DNA from: Nostoc sp. S13
Lineage (GTDB): Bacteria > Cyanobacteriota > Cyanobacteriia > Cyanobacteriales > Nostocaceae
Reading direction: 5' to 3'
Length of the DNA stretch: 64,000 nucleotides
NCBI RefSeq assembly: GCF_029379315.1
Contig: NZ_JAQYWQ010000008.1
Coordinates: 1-64,000, forward strand
The notes under the pieces were generated by a model. The model searched no databases, was not told where the DNA came from, and worked only from the letters and a program-made list of their open reading frames with translations. Within the stretch, counting starts at the first letter, position 1. Every line of letters begins with the position of its first letter. The translations under genes and the position numbers were made by a program. This document shows positions 9,005 through 20,956 of the stretch, in pieces.

Positions 9005-11446
9005 ATGTCTCAATACCGAAGCAGTTGGTGCTGGGAGTTAGGGATTGTGAGTACCTTAGCAATTGCTGGAGTGCTGACTTTCTTTGAGAGTTTTGCCTTA
9101 GCCCAAATACAAAAGGATGGCACACTTGGATCTGAAAGTTCAATCATTACACCAAAGCTAATCGATGGTCAGCCTACAGACCAGATTGATGGTGGGGCAG
9201 TTCGTGGTACAAATTTGTTCCACAGCTTTGAACAGTTTTCTGTCTCTGCGGGAAGGACAGCCTACTTTAACAATGCAATAGATATTCAAAACATCATCAG
9301 TCGAGTGACAGGCAATTCTATTTCCAATATAAATGGCATTCTGAAAGCTAACGGCGCAGCCAACCTGTTTCTGATTAATCCTAACGGCATTGTTTTTGGG
9401 TCAAATGCTTCTTTAAATATCGGCGGTTCATTTGTGGGCAGTACGGCGAGTAGCTTGAACTTTGCTGATGGTACAAAATTTAGTGCTACATCTGCTCAAA
9501 GTACACCCCTGCTGACAGTAAGTGTTCCCATTGGTTTACAATTCGGAACAACTGCGGCTCCCATCCGCAATCAATCCCAAGCACAACCAGATGGCGCAGT
9601 TAATATCTTTGGACAAGGCGTTGGTCTACAGGTGCAGCAAGGCAAAACCTTGGCACTCATCGGCGGTGATATCACGCTAGATGGAGGAAATATCACAGCA
9701 AAGGACGGAAGCGTTGAGTTAGGAAGCGTCGCTGGTAATAGTCTGGTCAGTTTGAGTCCAACGAACCTAGGTTGGGCATTTGGATATGAAGGTGTTCCAA
9801 ATTTCCAGAACATCGAATTAATCAAATCGCAGGAAACCTCATCTACCATCGATACTCATGGAGACACTGGGGGCAATATCCAGATGCAAGGCAGGAATAT
9901 ACGGATAGCTGGGAGTTTCCTAATTCTAGTTTATCCCTTGCAAGAGCAGTCAGGGGGGAATGTGACACTGAACGCCTCAGAGTCTGTAGTAGTTGAGCAA
10001 GATGCACAACTGTTTACTCAGAATTTCTCCAGCGGAAACTCTGGGAACATAAATGTCACTACTAAAAAGTTGGTCGTTAGAGGTGGAGGACAATTGCAGG
10101 GGCAATTGACCATAAAGGCCTCTGATTCCGTGGAACTAATCGGCGGCACCTCCGTTCGTCAGCAAGATGGTAGTGATTTAATATCCAGTGGATTATTTAG
10201 TGCAACTTATGGCGAGAAAAACGCTGGCAACATCACAATTAACACTGGAAAGTTGCGTATCGAAGGAGGGGCAAAAATATCAACAACCTCTGAGAGCATA
10301 TATGGTTATTTTTCTAACGAACTTATACCAGCTACAGGAAATGCCGGAAATTTAACTGTGAACGCCTCTGATTCCGTAGAACTAATTGGAACCTCACCAA
10401 ATGGTTCTAACGTCAGTGGCTTGTTTTCTGGAACTCAAGGGCCTGGAAATGGCGGTAACTTAAACCTAACGACAGGGGAATTGATTATCAAGAATGGGGC
10501 TGCAATATCTGTGAGCAGCCAAGCTCGAAAAAATGTCATCTCTAACGGAGATCCAAATAATTTAGGGAAAGCAGGCGATTTAAATATAACCACTCGCTCC
10601 CTACTTCTGGATAAAGGAACACTCACATCTAATAGTGAGTCAGGTGGAGGGGGGGATATTATGCTACAGGTGCAGGACTTATTACTGATGACCCACGAAA
10701 GTCAGATAACCACTAACGCAGGTACGACAGGGCTTAGTGGAGATGGCGGTAATATTACCATCAAAGCACCTAATGGCTTCCTCGTCGCCGCTCCCTTAGA
10801 AAATAGCGATATCACCGCCAACGCCTTCTCTGGCTCTGGTGGTAAAATCACAATCACTACTAAGAACATCTTTGGGTTTGTGCCCCGCACTCGTACACAG
10901 GTAGAGAGACTTGATGCAAAGCAAATCAACCCAAATAACCTGCCAACAAATGACATTAGCGCATTTTCTCAACAAAACCCTTCATTAAGTGGCACTGTAC
11001 AAATCAACTCACCAGATGTTGACCCCAGCAAAGGATTAGTGCAATTACCCGTAAATATTGTTGATGCCTCACAGCAAATTGTTGCTGGTTGTAATTCTGG
11101 TGGAAAAATAGCCAGAAGTTCATTTATTGCAACTGGGCGTGGAGGACTAGCGCCTGATCCCACAGAGCCATTGATCGCTGATAATGCGGTGCTGGCAGAT
11201 TGGATTACACTGGAGCCAGATAGTAAGAATCGTGCTGGCGGTATTCAGAAAAGAGTGGTTGTTCCCAAGCAGCGAAACAGAGAAGAAAAATTACGGAAAG
11301 TTAATTCTGTCAATGAACCTACTCAAATTGTGGAAGCCCAAGGATGGGTAATGGATGCCAATGGTAACGTGGTTCTGGTTGCTCAAGTACCTACTGCGTC
11401 GCCCCATAACTCCTCACTCGTTGCTACATCTTGCGATGCTAATTAG
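9005..11446 (+). CDS. Filamentous-hemagglutinin-type exoprotein (two-partner secretion)
   Basis: Predicted large surface or secreted protein of 813 residues exported by a TpsB/FhaC-type outer-membrane pore. Residues 1-35 form a signal peptide (hydrophobic IVSTLAIAGVLTFF, cut near ALAQ). Residues about 36-160 are the TPS domain, with GTNLFHSFEQFSV, ANLFLINPNGIVFG and GGSFVGSTASS. The middle is a beta-helix-like series of GNI/GGNI/VELIG strands. The end (VDASQQIVAGCNSGG and EAQGWVMDANGNVVLVAQ) is typical of cyanobacterial members of this family. No TpsB partner lies in the window. A function in adhesion or competition is family-level inference. Confidence 0.9.
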   Translation: MSQYRSSWCWELGIVSTLAIAGVLTFFESFALAQIQKDGTLGSESSIITPKLIDGQPTDQIDGGAVRGTNLFHSFEQFSVSAGRTAYFNNAIDIQNIISRVTGNSISNINGILKANGAANLFLINPNGIVFGSNASLNIGGSFVGSTASSLNFADGTKFSATSAQSTPLLTVSVPIGLQFGTTAAPIRNQSQAQPDGAVNIFGQGVGLQVQQGKTLALIGGDITLDGGNITAKDGSVELGSVAGNSLVSLSPTNLGWAFGYEGVPNFQNIELIKSQETSSTIDTHGDTGGNIQMQGRNIRIAGSFLILVYPLQEQSGGNVTLNASESVVVEQDAQLFTQNFSSGNSGNINVTTKKLVVRGGGQLQGQLTIKASDSVELIGGTSVRQQDGSDLISSGLFSATYGEKNAGNITINTGKLRIEGGAKISTTSESIYGYFSNELIPATGNAGNLTVNASDSVELIGTSPNGSNVSGLFSGTQGPGNGGNLNLTTGELIIKNGAAISVSSQARKNVISNGDPNNLGKAGDLNITTRSLLLDKGTLTSNSESGGGGDIMLQVQDLLLMTHESQITTNAGTTGLSGDGGNITIKAPNGFLVAAPLENSDITANAFSGSGGKITITTKNIFGFVPRTRTQVERLDAKQINPNNLPTNDISAFSQQNPSLSGTVQINSPDVDPSKGLVQLPVNIVDASQQIVAGCNSGGKIARSSFIATGRGGLAPDPTEPLIADNAVLADWITLEPDSKNRAGGIQKRVVVPKQRNREEKLRKVNSVNEPTQIVEAQGWVMDANGNVVLVAQVPTASPHNSSLVATSCDAN

Positions 11447-11593
11447 AATTTGAGACATGGCGGTTTTAACATGGATGAGCAGTAGAGGCAATGGAATTCG
11501 CGGCTACATAAACAATTTTATCCGCAGTCAGGGGAAAGAGGAGAATAGGGGAAGCAGGGGGAGAATAATTCTTGACTCCGCACTCCCCACTCC

Positions 11594-12625
11594 CTAACTC
11601 GTCTCCTGAATTTGCAAACGAATAGTGTGTTCAGTCGCACCACTCAGTTGCAATTCCATGATTTCACCACCCAGAGGTTCCAAGCAAGTGAGGAGCGATC
11701 GCAAGTTGGGTGTACTTGCGCCAGTATCTACATATAATCGATCTGCTAAATTACCGATCCGTTTCCAAGTCATGTAAAGTTTAGCGATCGTTTGTTCAAT
11801 TTGCGATGCTTGATTTACCAAATCAGCAGCAATGCTCAAACAGCCGACTCTTTGGGCTTCTTCTAAGGCTGTTTCAATATCAACATCTTCTTGGGTCAGC
11901 GCTTGCACTTGAGCCGCCCCTTTGAGATATTTCGCCAAGTTACGCGCTTCGGTAGTTACTTGTTTCAGGGTATCTACATCAGGATTAGCAGCAATTTCCT
12001 TTTGGATAAACTTTTGGTGCGATTCTGGCAGTTTTTCCATTTCCTTCACCAGTGGGGCGATGTAGCGTGGGGGAAGGGTGTTATCTGCGGCTTTTTCCTT
12101 AACTGCTTCGGGTAATAAATCTGAGGACATGGCTGTCCATTCATCGCTGAGTTGACGCACTTCGCGCCTAGTGATGCGATCGCCTTTTTGTGCGGCTTCA
12201 CTCACCATCTGTTGCACTTCTGGGACTGCTTTGGAGGTTTCGATAAAAGCCCGTTTGCTGAAGTTGTTCACAGAACCTGGGTCAAGTTTCCCGTCTTCAA
12301 TGAGAGTATCAGCACTATTCGCCAGTTGAATCCAGGCATAAGCTTGACTTTTGCTGATTTCCCGCTCTTTTAGCCATCGCAGAAAGCCAGTACCGCGTCC
12401 GTCACCACCAATTTTCTCTCTGTCGCGGATCGCCCGTAAAATTCGCCCCCGCCAGATTTCAGTTTGCAAATCAAAGCGATCGCATACCTGCCAAGCTATT
12501 TCTAGCTGCTGTTGAAAATCTGACTCTAGAATCTGTTCATCTTCTGGATCGGGCAGTTCAAAGGTAATATCTGCTGGCTGTTGCAAAGCAGCAGCAAGGT
12601 CGTTGATGGAGTCGGTATCTTGCAC
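11594..12625 (-). CDS. Conserved hypothetical protein with ParB-like HTH region
   Basis: A 343-residue soluble acidic protein. Residues about 85-180 (FLRWLKEREISKSQAYAWIQ, then repeated helices and GDRITRREVRQLSDEW) read like the helix-turn-helix linker region of ParB/KorB-type proteins, but I see no ParB nuclease/CTPase motif such as GERRxR. The C-terminal half is helical without a recognised domain. The start is GTG at 12625. It is transcribed divergently from moaA with about 160 bp between them. I do not know its function; DNA binding is an inference from the HTH-like segment. Confidence 0.6.
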   Translation of the reverse strand: MQDTDSINDLAAALQQPADITFELPDPEDEQILESDFQQQLEIAWQVCDRFDLQTEIWRGRILRAIRDREKIGGDGRGTGFLRWLKEREISKSQAYAWIQLANSADTLIEDGKLDPGSVNNFSKRAFIETSKAVPEVQQMVSEAAQKGDRITRREVRQLSDEWTAMSSDLLPEAVKEKAADNTLPPRYIAPLVKEMEKLPESHQKFIQKEIAANPDVDTLKQVTTEARNLAKYLKGAAQVQALTQEDVDIETALEEAQRVGCLSIAADLVNQASQIEQTIAKLYMTWKRIGNLADRLYVDTGASTPNLRSLLTCLEPLGGEIMELQLSGATEHTIRLQIQETS

Positions 12626-12787
12626 GATTGATGACTAATTAGTGGATGCGATCGGCTTATTATGCCACAATCTGTGAACTCTGACTTAAGGGGGAGTACG
12701 GTATTTTGGGTTACAACAAATATAGTAGGAAAGGGTAAACCACCTTTGTCAAGTCTTTTATTTATCAGAGACAATAAAAATAAAACG

Positions 12788-13774
12788 ATGAATCAGGTAG
12801 ACTACCTCCGCATTAGCTTAATTGATCGCTGCAATTTTCGTTGTCAGTACTGTATGCCAGAGGGAGTAGAACTGGACTATATTCTCAAGCAACAGCTGTT
12901 GACTGATCAGGAACTACTCACCTTAATTCAAGAGGTATTTATTCCAGTAGGGTTTAATCGGTTTCGCTTGACTGGGGGTGAACCCTTATTGCGTCCCCGT
13001 GTGGTGGATTTGGTAGGTGCGATCGCAACTCTCCCCCAAACTCAAGATATCTCAATGACCACCAACGGTTTTTTGCTGGCTCCGATGGCGCAAAACCTCT
13101 ACAATGCTGGTCTGCGACGAATTAATATTAGTCTGGACTCTCTTGATTCCGACATTTTTGACCAAATTATCGGTAATCAGGGTCGTTCTCGTTGGCAACA
13201 AGTTTGGCAAGGGATTCAAGCTGCTCATCATGTCGGATTCAACCCACTGAAGCTGAATGTGGTGGTGATTCCTGGTGTCAACGACCACGAAGTTCTCGAT
13301 TTAGCTGCCCTGACAATTGACAAACAGTGGCATGTTCGATTTATTGAATTTATGCCTATTGGTAATGTGCATTTGTTTGGCGATCGCGGTTGGGTATCTT
13401 CAGCCGAGTTACGAAAACGTATTTGCGATCGCTGGGGCTTGACAGAATCTCAAGTTCGTGGTGCTGGCCCGGCTGATGTCTTTCAAATTCCCGGTGCGAA
13501 GGGGACACTGGGATTTATTAGTCAGATGTCAGAATGTTTTTGCGATCGTTGTAATCGGATGCGCCTTAGTGCCGATGGCTGGCTGCGTCCTTGTTTATTG
13601 AATGAAACTGGTCAAATAGATTTAAAAACTGCTTTGCGTTCTGGTACTAGCACGACTCAATTACAAGAGCAAGTCAGGCATTTATTAGGAATCAAGCCAG
13701 AAATTAACTTTAAAGGGCGCGATTCGGGAATTTTAGGTACATATACTCGCACGATGTCGCAAATTGGCGGTTAG
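12788..13774 (+). CDS. moaA: GTP 3',8-cyclase MoaA (molybdenum cofactor synthesis)
   Basis: Radical SAM enzyme that, with MoaC, turns GTP into cyclic pyranopterin monophosphate. The start at ATG 12788 gives a 328-residue protein beginning [22 protein letters not shown], with the Cx3Cx2C cluster ligands of the radical SAM site. SAM-contact motif LTGGEPLLR follows. The C-terminal cluster Cys residues appear in [21 protein letters not shown]. An upstream in-frame start would add 42 residues before the conserved N terminus and is unlikely. A missing canonical double-Gly C terminus is partly kept as QIGG. It stands alone between the ParB-like gene and rpsD. Confidence 0.95.
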   Translation: MNQVDYLRISLIDRCNFRCQYCMPEGVELDYILKQQLLTDQELLTLIQEVFIPVGFNRFRLTGGEPLLRPRVVDLVGAIATLPQTQDISMTTNGFLLAPMAQNLYNAGLRRINISLDSLDSDIFDQIIGNQGRSRWQQVWQGIQAAHHVGFNPLKLNVVVIPGVNDHEVLDLAALTIDKQWHVRFIEFMPIGNVHLFGDRGWVSSAELRKRICDRWGLTESQVRGAGPADVFQIPGAKGTLGFISQMSECFCDRCNRMRLSADGWLRPCLLNETGQIDLKTALRSGTSTTQLQEQVRHLLGIKPEINFKGRDSGILGTYTRTMSQIGG

Positions 13775-13789
13775 TCATTAGTTATTGGT

Positions 13790-13905
13790 CATTTGTCCTT
13801 TGCAAATGACTACGAGAGAAGTCTGAGCGGAGGCTTCCTCCGATCAGACTTCTCCTAAGGGAGACGCTGCGCGAACGGAGACAAATGACTAAGGACAAAT
13901 GACTA
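13790..13905. repeat. Short repeats and hairpin between moaA and rpsD
   Basis: Contains two blocks of the CAAATGACTA/ATTTGTCCTTTG type, matching the heptamer repeats near 4,400, on either side of a stem formed by GAAGTCTGA(T/G)CGGAGG and its near complement around 13,817-13,855 and a GGAGACGCTGCGCGAACGGAGAC block. It may act as a weak terminator between two convergent genes, but this is inference. Confidence 0.55.
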
Positions 13906-14514
13906 TTATGCTTGTCGTGAGTAGTATTCCACCACAAGTAGTTCATTAACTTGTAGTGCCACCCATTCCCGCTCAATAACGCTGTTAACTTTACCAACCA
14001 ACTTAGTTTTGTCAAACTCCAAATGACTGGGAAGGTTAGCCAAACCGGGATATTGTAAGTTAGTTTCCACGATTTTCCGTGATTGTACCCGATCCCTGAC
14101 CGCAATCACTTCACCAGGACGGCATTGGTAACTGGCAATATTCACCACACGACCATTAACAGTGATGTGACTGTGATTAACCAGTTGACGAGCTGCTGGA
14201 ATAGTCGGGGCAATACCCAAGCGGAAAACGGTATTATCCAAGCGCATTTCTAGGAATTGCAGCAACACTTGTCCGGTAGAACCAGTAACACGTCTGGCTT
14301 TCCGCACATAGCGCAGCAATTGCTTTTCAGTCAAACCGTAGTTGAAGCGGAGCTTTTGTTTTTCCTCTAGACGGATAGCATACTCAGAGCGCTTCTTGCG
14401 GTTCTGACCATGCATCCCAGGCGGGTAAGCGCGTCTGGCGCTTTTGCGAGTCAATCCTGGTAAATCGCCTAAGCGGCGGACAATTCTGAGGCGTGGCCCT
14501 CTATATCGGGACAT
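13906..14514 (-). CDS. rpsD: 30S ribosomal protein S4
   Basis: Primary 16S rRNA-binding protein that nucleates assembly of the small ribosomal subunit body. The 202-residue length matches bacterial and plastid S4. The N terminus [20 protein letters not shown] is typical for cyanobacteria and chloroplasts, and the S4 RNA-binding domain is seen at about 90-150 ([30 protein letters not shown]). As in other cyanobacteria it is a stand-alone gene and not in an alpha operon. Confidence 0.97.
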   Translation of the reverse strand: MSRYRGPRLRIVRRLGDLPGLTRKSARRAYPPGMHGQNRKKRSEYAIRLEEKQKLRFNYGLTEKQLLRYVRKARRVTGSTGQVLLQFLEMRLDNTVFRLGIAPTIPAARQLVNHSHITVNGRVVNIASYQCRPGEVIAVRDRVQSRKIVETNLQYPGLANLPSHLEFDKTKLVGKVNSVIEREWVALQVNELLVVEYYSRQA

Positions 14515-14563
14515 GAGTTTCCTTAATCTAATCCTGTTTAAACTTTACCCAAACATTCTATTT

Positions 14564-14760
14564 TGACATTCCCCTAATGACAAATCAGGGGATTCTTGAT
14601 TTTTTGAGGCTGCTTGCCTTGGTATGACGTATCATACCAACGTAGAGGCATCCTCTTTACGCCAGTTGCTTTAAGTCGGTAGAGCCGACCCCTGGCTTCC
14701 AAGCCTGAATTCCGACGTGCCCCGTCGTACTCTTGCCAATAAGTTTTTTGTGTTTATTTA
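14564..14760 (-). mobile_element. Orphan IS200/IS605-type right end with structured-RNA-like region
   Basis: Read on the minus strand, this region ends in a GGGG/CCCC hairpin followed by ATGTCA, the layout of the right end of IS200/IS605-family (tnpB) elements in cyanobacteria. Upstream of it are several small perfect hairpins: TTGGTATGA/TCATACCAA at 14619-14640, GTCGG/CCGAC at 14675-14689 and GGCTT/AAGCC at 14694-14705. Such a hairpin series fits an omega-RNA (reRNA) scaffold. No tnpA or tnpB is present. A similar end lies at 37391. The outer boundary at about 14760 is approximate, and the identification rests on shape and recalled family features. Confidence 0.45.
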
Positions 14761-14983
14761 GTTTTCTAGGCTACTCAATCATCAGATTGGTTTACGCAGC
14801 ATTCTTACTCTGAAATACTTTTTACGTTGCCTACTTATCTTTCAAACAGTTATATTAGCACAATTTTCGACATAATTAATTATGTCTAGACTTTACTCCT
14901 GCCGAAATTCTTTGATTGCAGAGGATTTTTAAAATAATATTTGAGTTAGCATAGCCTTGGGTGTTTGGAGAATGGCAATATCA

Positions 14984-15658
14984 ATGAGCAAAAAAGTGGT
15001 TAGCAGAGCTAAGAACAAACAAGGCAGTTCCACCTCCAGGATTTTAATAGTACCAGTTTTGGCTATAGCTGGATGGTTGACAACGATCTTCCCTAATGTG
15101 GCTGTTGCTGCCTCCTACAGCAATGATTATAGTGTCTGTGCGGGTCGCCTTCTGAGCGTAGGTGTCACAGCAGAAGCAGCATCACAAGGTTGTGCAAAGG
15201 CACTGCATCCAAGAGATTTGGCTGCTTGCGTCACTAAAATTGAGAAGCAGACCCAAATTGCCGCGACAGATGCGCTTTCTTCTTGTGGGAAAGCTAGGCG
15301 TCCTGAGGAGTTATCTACCTGTGTAGTCGGTGTCAGTTCAAGTACTCAGGAGGCAGTTAATCCAGCAGCTTTAGATTACTGTGGTCGCAGTTTGCTACCC
15401 GTGCGCTTTGGTCAGTGTGTGGTGGGATTACGTAGTAGTAAAGTTGACCTTCAAGCTACTCAGATATTGGAAACTTGTATCGATGCTGGTGACAGCGTTA
15501 TCGGGGCTTCATCTTCCTCTACACCGCAGAATATAATTCCTGCGGGATCAAGTCCAAGTCCCGAGATTACCCCAATTCCAACGCCGCAACCGCTTATTCC
15601 GGCGCAGCCGGTTGTTCCAACACAACCAATTGTTCCAACGCAACCTGGCACTAATTAA
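14984..15658 (+). CDS. Secreted protein with Cys-containing repeats and Pro-rich tail
   Basis: Unknown function, about 224 residues. A signal peptide with hydrophobic ILIVPVLAIAGWL ends near AVAASY. The mature part has roughly 35-residue repeats, each with paired Cys (SVCAGRL...QGCAKAL...AACV; SSCGKARRPEELSTCV; DYCGRSLLPVRFGQCV; ETCIDAGD), suggesting a small disulphide-bonded helical repeat. The last 50 residues are rich in Pro, Thr and Gln (PTQP repeats) and probably disordered. Start is uncertain: ATG 14984 has GGAG 13 bases upstream, ATG 14972 would give four more residues but with GGAG only one base away. It lies convergent to hetR. Confidence 0.65.
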   Translation: MSKKVVSRAKNKQGSSTSRILIVPVLAIAGWLTTIFPNVAVAASYSNDYSVCAGRLLSVGVTAEAASQGCAKALHPRDLAACVTKIEKQTQIAATDALSSCGKARRPEELSTCVVGVSSSTQEAVNPAALDYCGRSLLPVRFGQCVVGLRSSKVDLQATQILETCIDAGDSVIGASSSSTPQNIIPAGSSPSPEITPIPTPQPLIPAQPVVPTQPIVPTQPGTN

Positions 15659-15751
15659 ATTACGAGTCGTGATGCGTAAAGCCCTCGTCATTCATGCGGG
15701 GGAGTGCGTCAAAGTGCTTTGTAATTGGCTGAAAATACAGGTTAATTTTTT

Positions 15752-15782
15752 GTAGGGTGGGCATTACGATGCCTACCCTACT
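15752..15782. terminator. Hairpin with GTAGGGTGGGC stem
   Basis: GTAGGGTGGGCAT and a near-perfect complement ending CCTACCCTAC form a stem of about 13 bp around a short loop. The same GTAGGGTGGGC sequence forms the hairpins at 37343 and 39811. It lies 94 bp after the stop of the secreted Cys-repeat gene and may terminate its transcript. Confidence 0.5.
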
Positions 15783-15864
15783 ATGATTGGAACGACAATA
15801 TTTATATAAAACCCGCCATAATTGTCCTCTGCTGGCAAATTATCCAAACTAAATACTTAACAAG

Positions 15865-15896
15865 ACAAAAGTCACAAAATTGCTTGTGACTTTTGT
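15865..15896. terminator. 13-bp perfect hairpin downstream of hetR
   Basis: ACAAAAGTCACAA at 15865-15877 and TTGTGACTTTTGT at 15884-15896 make a perfect 13-bp stem with a six-base loop. It lies between the convergent genes at 14984 and 16017, and either or both could use it as terminator. Confidence 0.5.
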
Positions 15897-16016
15897 ACTA
15901 CTAGTACAGTATTAAAATGTAAATACACCAACCACGCCCTTACTCTTAAGCAAGGGACAAAATCAGTAAAAGCTTACTTTATCAGCTTTTTGAATTTTGA
16001 ATTTATGCTAATGGCG

Positions 16017-18569
<2,553 letters not shown>

Positions 18570-18598
18570 GTGGTGGGAGGTAAAGTAGCTCCCACCAC
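18570..18598. terminator. Hairpin downstream of the EamA fusion gene
   Basis: GTGGTGGGAG and CTCCCACCAC form a 10-bp GC-rich stem with a nine-base loop, 25 bp after the stop codon (at 18623) of the minus-strand EamA gene. Position and stability fit a terminator, although a U-run is weak. Confidence 0.55.
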
Positions 18599-18622
18599 AT
18601 CTAAACTGATTGAACTCGCCAT

Positions 18623-20956
18623 TTAATTCGTGGGATTAGAAGGTTTAACCTGATTTCGTATTGTTTCCAAGCTGAAAGCAGCGGCACCAAAGGTTACTAA
18701 CAATACTCCCAGAATTTGCACAAGATCCAAATTTTCTTGAATGATTAGCCCAGCGAAAATCACGGTTAAAACTGGAATGCTACCACCGATGATCGCCGAT
18801 CGTGAGGCACCTAGTTTACTAATACCAACATTGTTGAGCAAATAGCCCGCCAGAGTCAGCACACCCAAAATAAATGCGCTTAAAACTAGTTCCAGTATCT
18901 TAGAAGGGTCAACTACCAAGTTCCAACTGCTTGGTAAAGGTAGCATCAAGCAGATAAAGCTCAACACCAACATGGTAGCGAAGTTTATTAAAGTAAAAGT
19001 CACCGGATGCAGTTTGCTAGCACAAACCCGTGTCAGAATTATGTAGGCTGCAAAAGCCACACCCGAAAGAATGGCGGCGCTGCTTCCCATTGAAGTATTA
19101 CCCATACCTATGCTGGGAGAACCCCCTAAAACTAACAATTCACCGCAGCAAATCGCGGCGATCGCACTGATGCGGAATATGGTCGGGCGATCGCGAAACA
19201 GAAACCACGACAATAGACCACTAACCATTGGATAGACAAAGAACAGTGCGATCGCCATTCCAGTCGTGACTTGAGCGATCGCAATGTATATCAGCACCTG
19301 AGACAAAAACAAAAAGCCCCCACTCACAATCGACAACAGCAAAATCTGCTTGTTAGCTGCATTAGCACCTGTGGGCTTTCCTCGGACTGAAGCGCCCAAG
19401 TTTTCCAGGTCTTGCCACAATTGAGGATGCAGTATTGGAGATAACAGTAACATCAATGGAACTACTACCATAAACCGTAGGGTCAAAATTAACAGAGTAT
19501 TGCCCAAAGTCGGCGGTAGCAAGCGCTCTACCTCTAATACTCCAAAAATCTGGGAACCTTCATGGAAAATCACCTTGATGGCTACGTTATAAAGCGACGA
19601 TACCACTGCCGATAAGACAATCAACAAGAAGCCAATTTGGAGCGGCGATAAGCCAGAGGAATTAGGCGATCGTGATTGTGGGGGTTTTGCTTCCGGCTGC
19701 GGCTCTAGGGCAGTGGTCGATGAGGATTTAGCTTTGCTCTGTGATCCGTTCCTGCGGAGGACAGAAATTGGTTCAGCAGCGTTTCTCCTTCGTGAAGGTG
19801 GCATTGCTCCAGGCTGGGGTACAGATGCAGTCGGAGGCTCTGATGTCGTTTTGTTTTCCGGCAAGTCCTGATTGAGGACAGAAATCGGTTCGGTGGCATT
19901 GTCTTTTGGCGGCGGAACTACAGCCACCGGAGGCTCTGATGTCGTTTCCCTTTGGGATAAGTCCTTGCTGGGTAAAGAAATTGGGTTCGCGGCGTTTTCT
20001 CTAACAATGGTTGGCTCTGATGTCGTTTCCCTTTGGAACAAGTCCTTGCTGGGGACAGAAATTGGGTTCGCGGTGTTTTCTCTAACAATGGTTGGCTCTG
20101 ATGTTGTTTCCCTTTGGGACAAGTCCTTGCTGGGTAAAGAAATTGGGTTCGCGGCGTTTTCCCTAACAATGGTTGCCTCTGATGTCGTTTCCCTTTGTGA
20201 AAATTTATTCGGGATCAGGGAAATTGGCTCAGGGGAATTTCTGGCTACTTCGCCAGACTGTGGCGGGGATGTCTCAAAAGAAGTGTTTTTCTCTGGCTCC
20301 CTAAACTGCAAAACAGTAGGTTTACCTGCTGTTTCTGGTTTACGCAAAGTTTCTTCTATAGTTTTTTCTAGTTCTCCATGCAGGCGATTAACAAACTCCG
20401 CCAAAATCGTTTCCCCTTGCTGCTGCTGGCTGTACATCCGTGACAACTGTTGGGAAAGATTACTTTGATAATTCTTCAGCTCCTGTTGCAGGGAGTTAAA
20501 AGTAACAGTAACGGTGTCATCCAGGCTGTCAAACATGTGTTCGACTTTTTCATTGATTTCACCTACTACATTGCTGCTCACTTCAGCGGACTTCAGCGCA
20601 GCTTGTTCGTAAGACTTGCCCTCGCTGCTTTGGTTAGCTAAAGTTGCTAGAGAGGATTGCAGTTGTGAAGATATATGCTTTGCCAGAACTTCTGCCAGTT
20701 GACGAATCAACACTTGCTGCTCAGTGATTTGGCGCACTTGCTGTAAATGCTCTTTTTCCTCTACCAAGCTTTGAATTTCATCAGATAACCGATTTTTTTC
20801 GGACTGAAGCCGCTTTACGTCTTCCTGCAACGCTCTGAGGACATTCTGCTGAAGATTTTCTAAGTCTTCAACTACAGCCCAAAGAGCATTTTCTGCTGCT
20901 CTGGATAGCTCGCCTCTGACTCGCGGGTTTTCTGGTTGCTTCTCGAATCGCCCCAT
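18623..20956 (-). CDS. Coiled-coil / repeat / EamA-type (DMT) membrane transporter fusion
   Basis: A 777-residue protein of three parts. Residues about 1-210 are a long coiled coil (LENLQQNVLRALQEDVKRLQ onward, rich in Gln, Leu and Lys). Residues about 215-430 are low-complexity Pro/Ser/Thr/Glu-rich and contain 27-residue repeats with REN-A/T-ANPIS and QRETTSE. Residues about 435-770 hold two EamA halves with about ten membrane segments, as in drug/metabolite transporters. The transported substrate is unknown. I recall extended EamA proteins of this kind from cyanobacteria; the coiled-coil part may attach the transporter to a cytoplasmic partner, which is inference. The ATG at 20956 opens with MGRFEKQPENPRVRGELSRA. 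Confidence 0.8.
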   Translation of the reverse strand: MGRFEKQPENPRVRGELSRAAENALWAVVEDLENLQQNVLRALQEDVKRLQSEKNRLSDEIQSLVEEKEHLQQVRQITEQQVLIRQLAEVLAKHISSQLQSSLATLANQSSEGKSYEQAALKSAEVSSNVVGEINEKVEHMFDSLDDTVTVTFNSLQQELKNYQSNLSQQLSRMYSQQQQGETILAEFVNRLHGELEKTIEETLRKPETAGKPTVLQFREPEKNTSFETSPPQSGEVARNSPEPISLIPNKFSQRETTSEATIVRENAANPISLPSKDLSQRETTSEPTIVRENTANPISVPSKDLFQRETTSEPTIVRENAANPISLPSKDLSQRETTSEPPVAVVPPPKDNATEPISVLNQDLPENKTTSEPPTASVPQPGAMPPSRRRNAAEPISVLRRNGSQSKAKSSSTTALEPQPEAKPPQSRSPNSSGLSPLQIGFLLIVLSAVVSSLYNVAIKVIFHEGSQIFGVLEVERLLPPTLGNTLLILTLRFMVVVPLMLLLSPILHPQLWQDLENLGASVRGKPTGANAANKQILLLSIVSGGFLFLSQVLIYIAIAQVTTGMAIALFFVYPMVSGLLSWFLFRDRPTIFRISAIAAICCGELLVLGGSPSIGMGNTSMGSSAAILSGVAFAAYIILTRVCASKLHPVTFTLINFATMLVLSFICLMLPLPSSWNLVVDPSKILELVLSAFILGVLTLAGYLLNNVGISKLGASRSAIIGGSIPVLTVIFAGLIIQENLDLVQILGVLLVTFGAAAFSLETIRNQVKPSNPTN
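19934..20190 (-). repeat. 81-bp in-frame repeats inside the EamA fusion gene
   Basis: The block starting CTCTGATGTCG (plus strand) recurs at 19934, 20015, 20096 and 20177, an exact 81-bp period equal to 27 codons. Units differ by a few substitutions; a diverged further unit lies near 19836. The repeat encodes the Ser/Thr/Glu-rich linker before the membrane domain and is a likely site of length variation between strains. Confidence 0.85.

Noticed and set aside
19872-20468. 198-codon plus-strand frame across the EamA linker
   Set aside because: It exists because the 81-bp repeats keep the antisense frame open; its repeated product has no features of its own.
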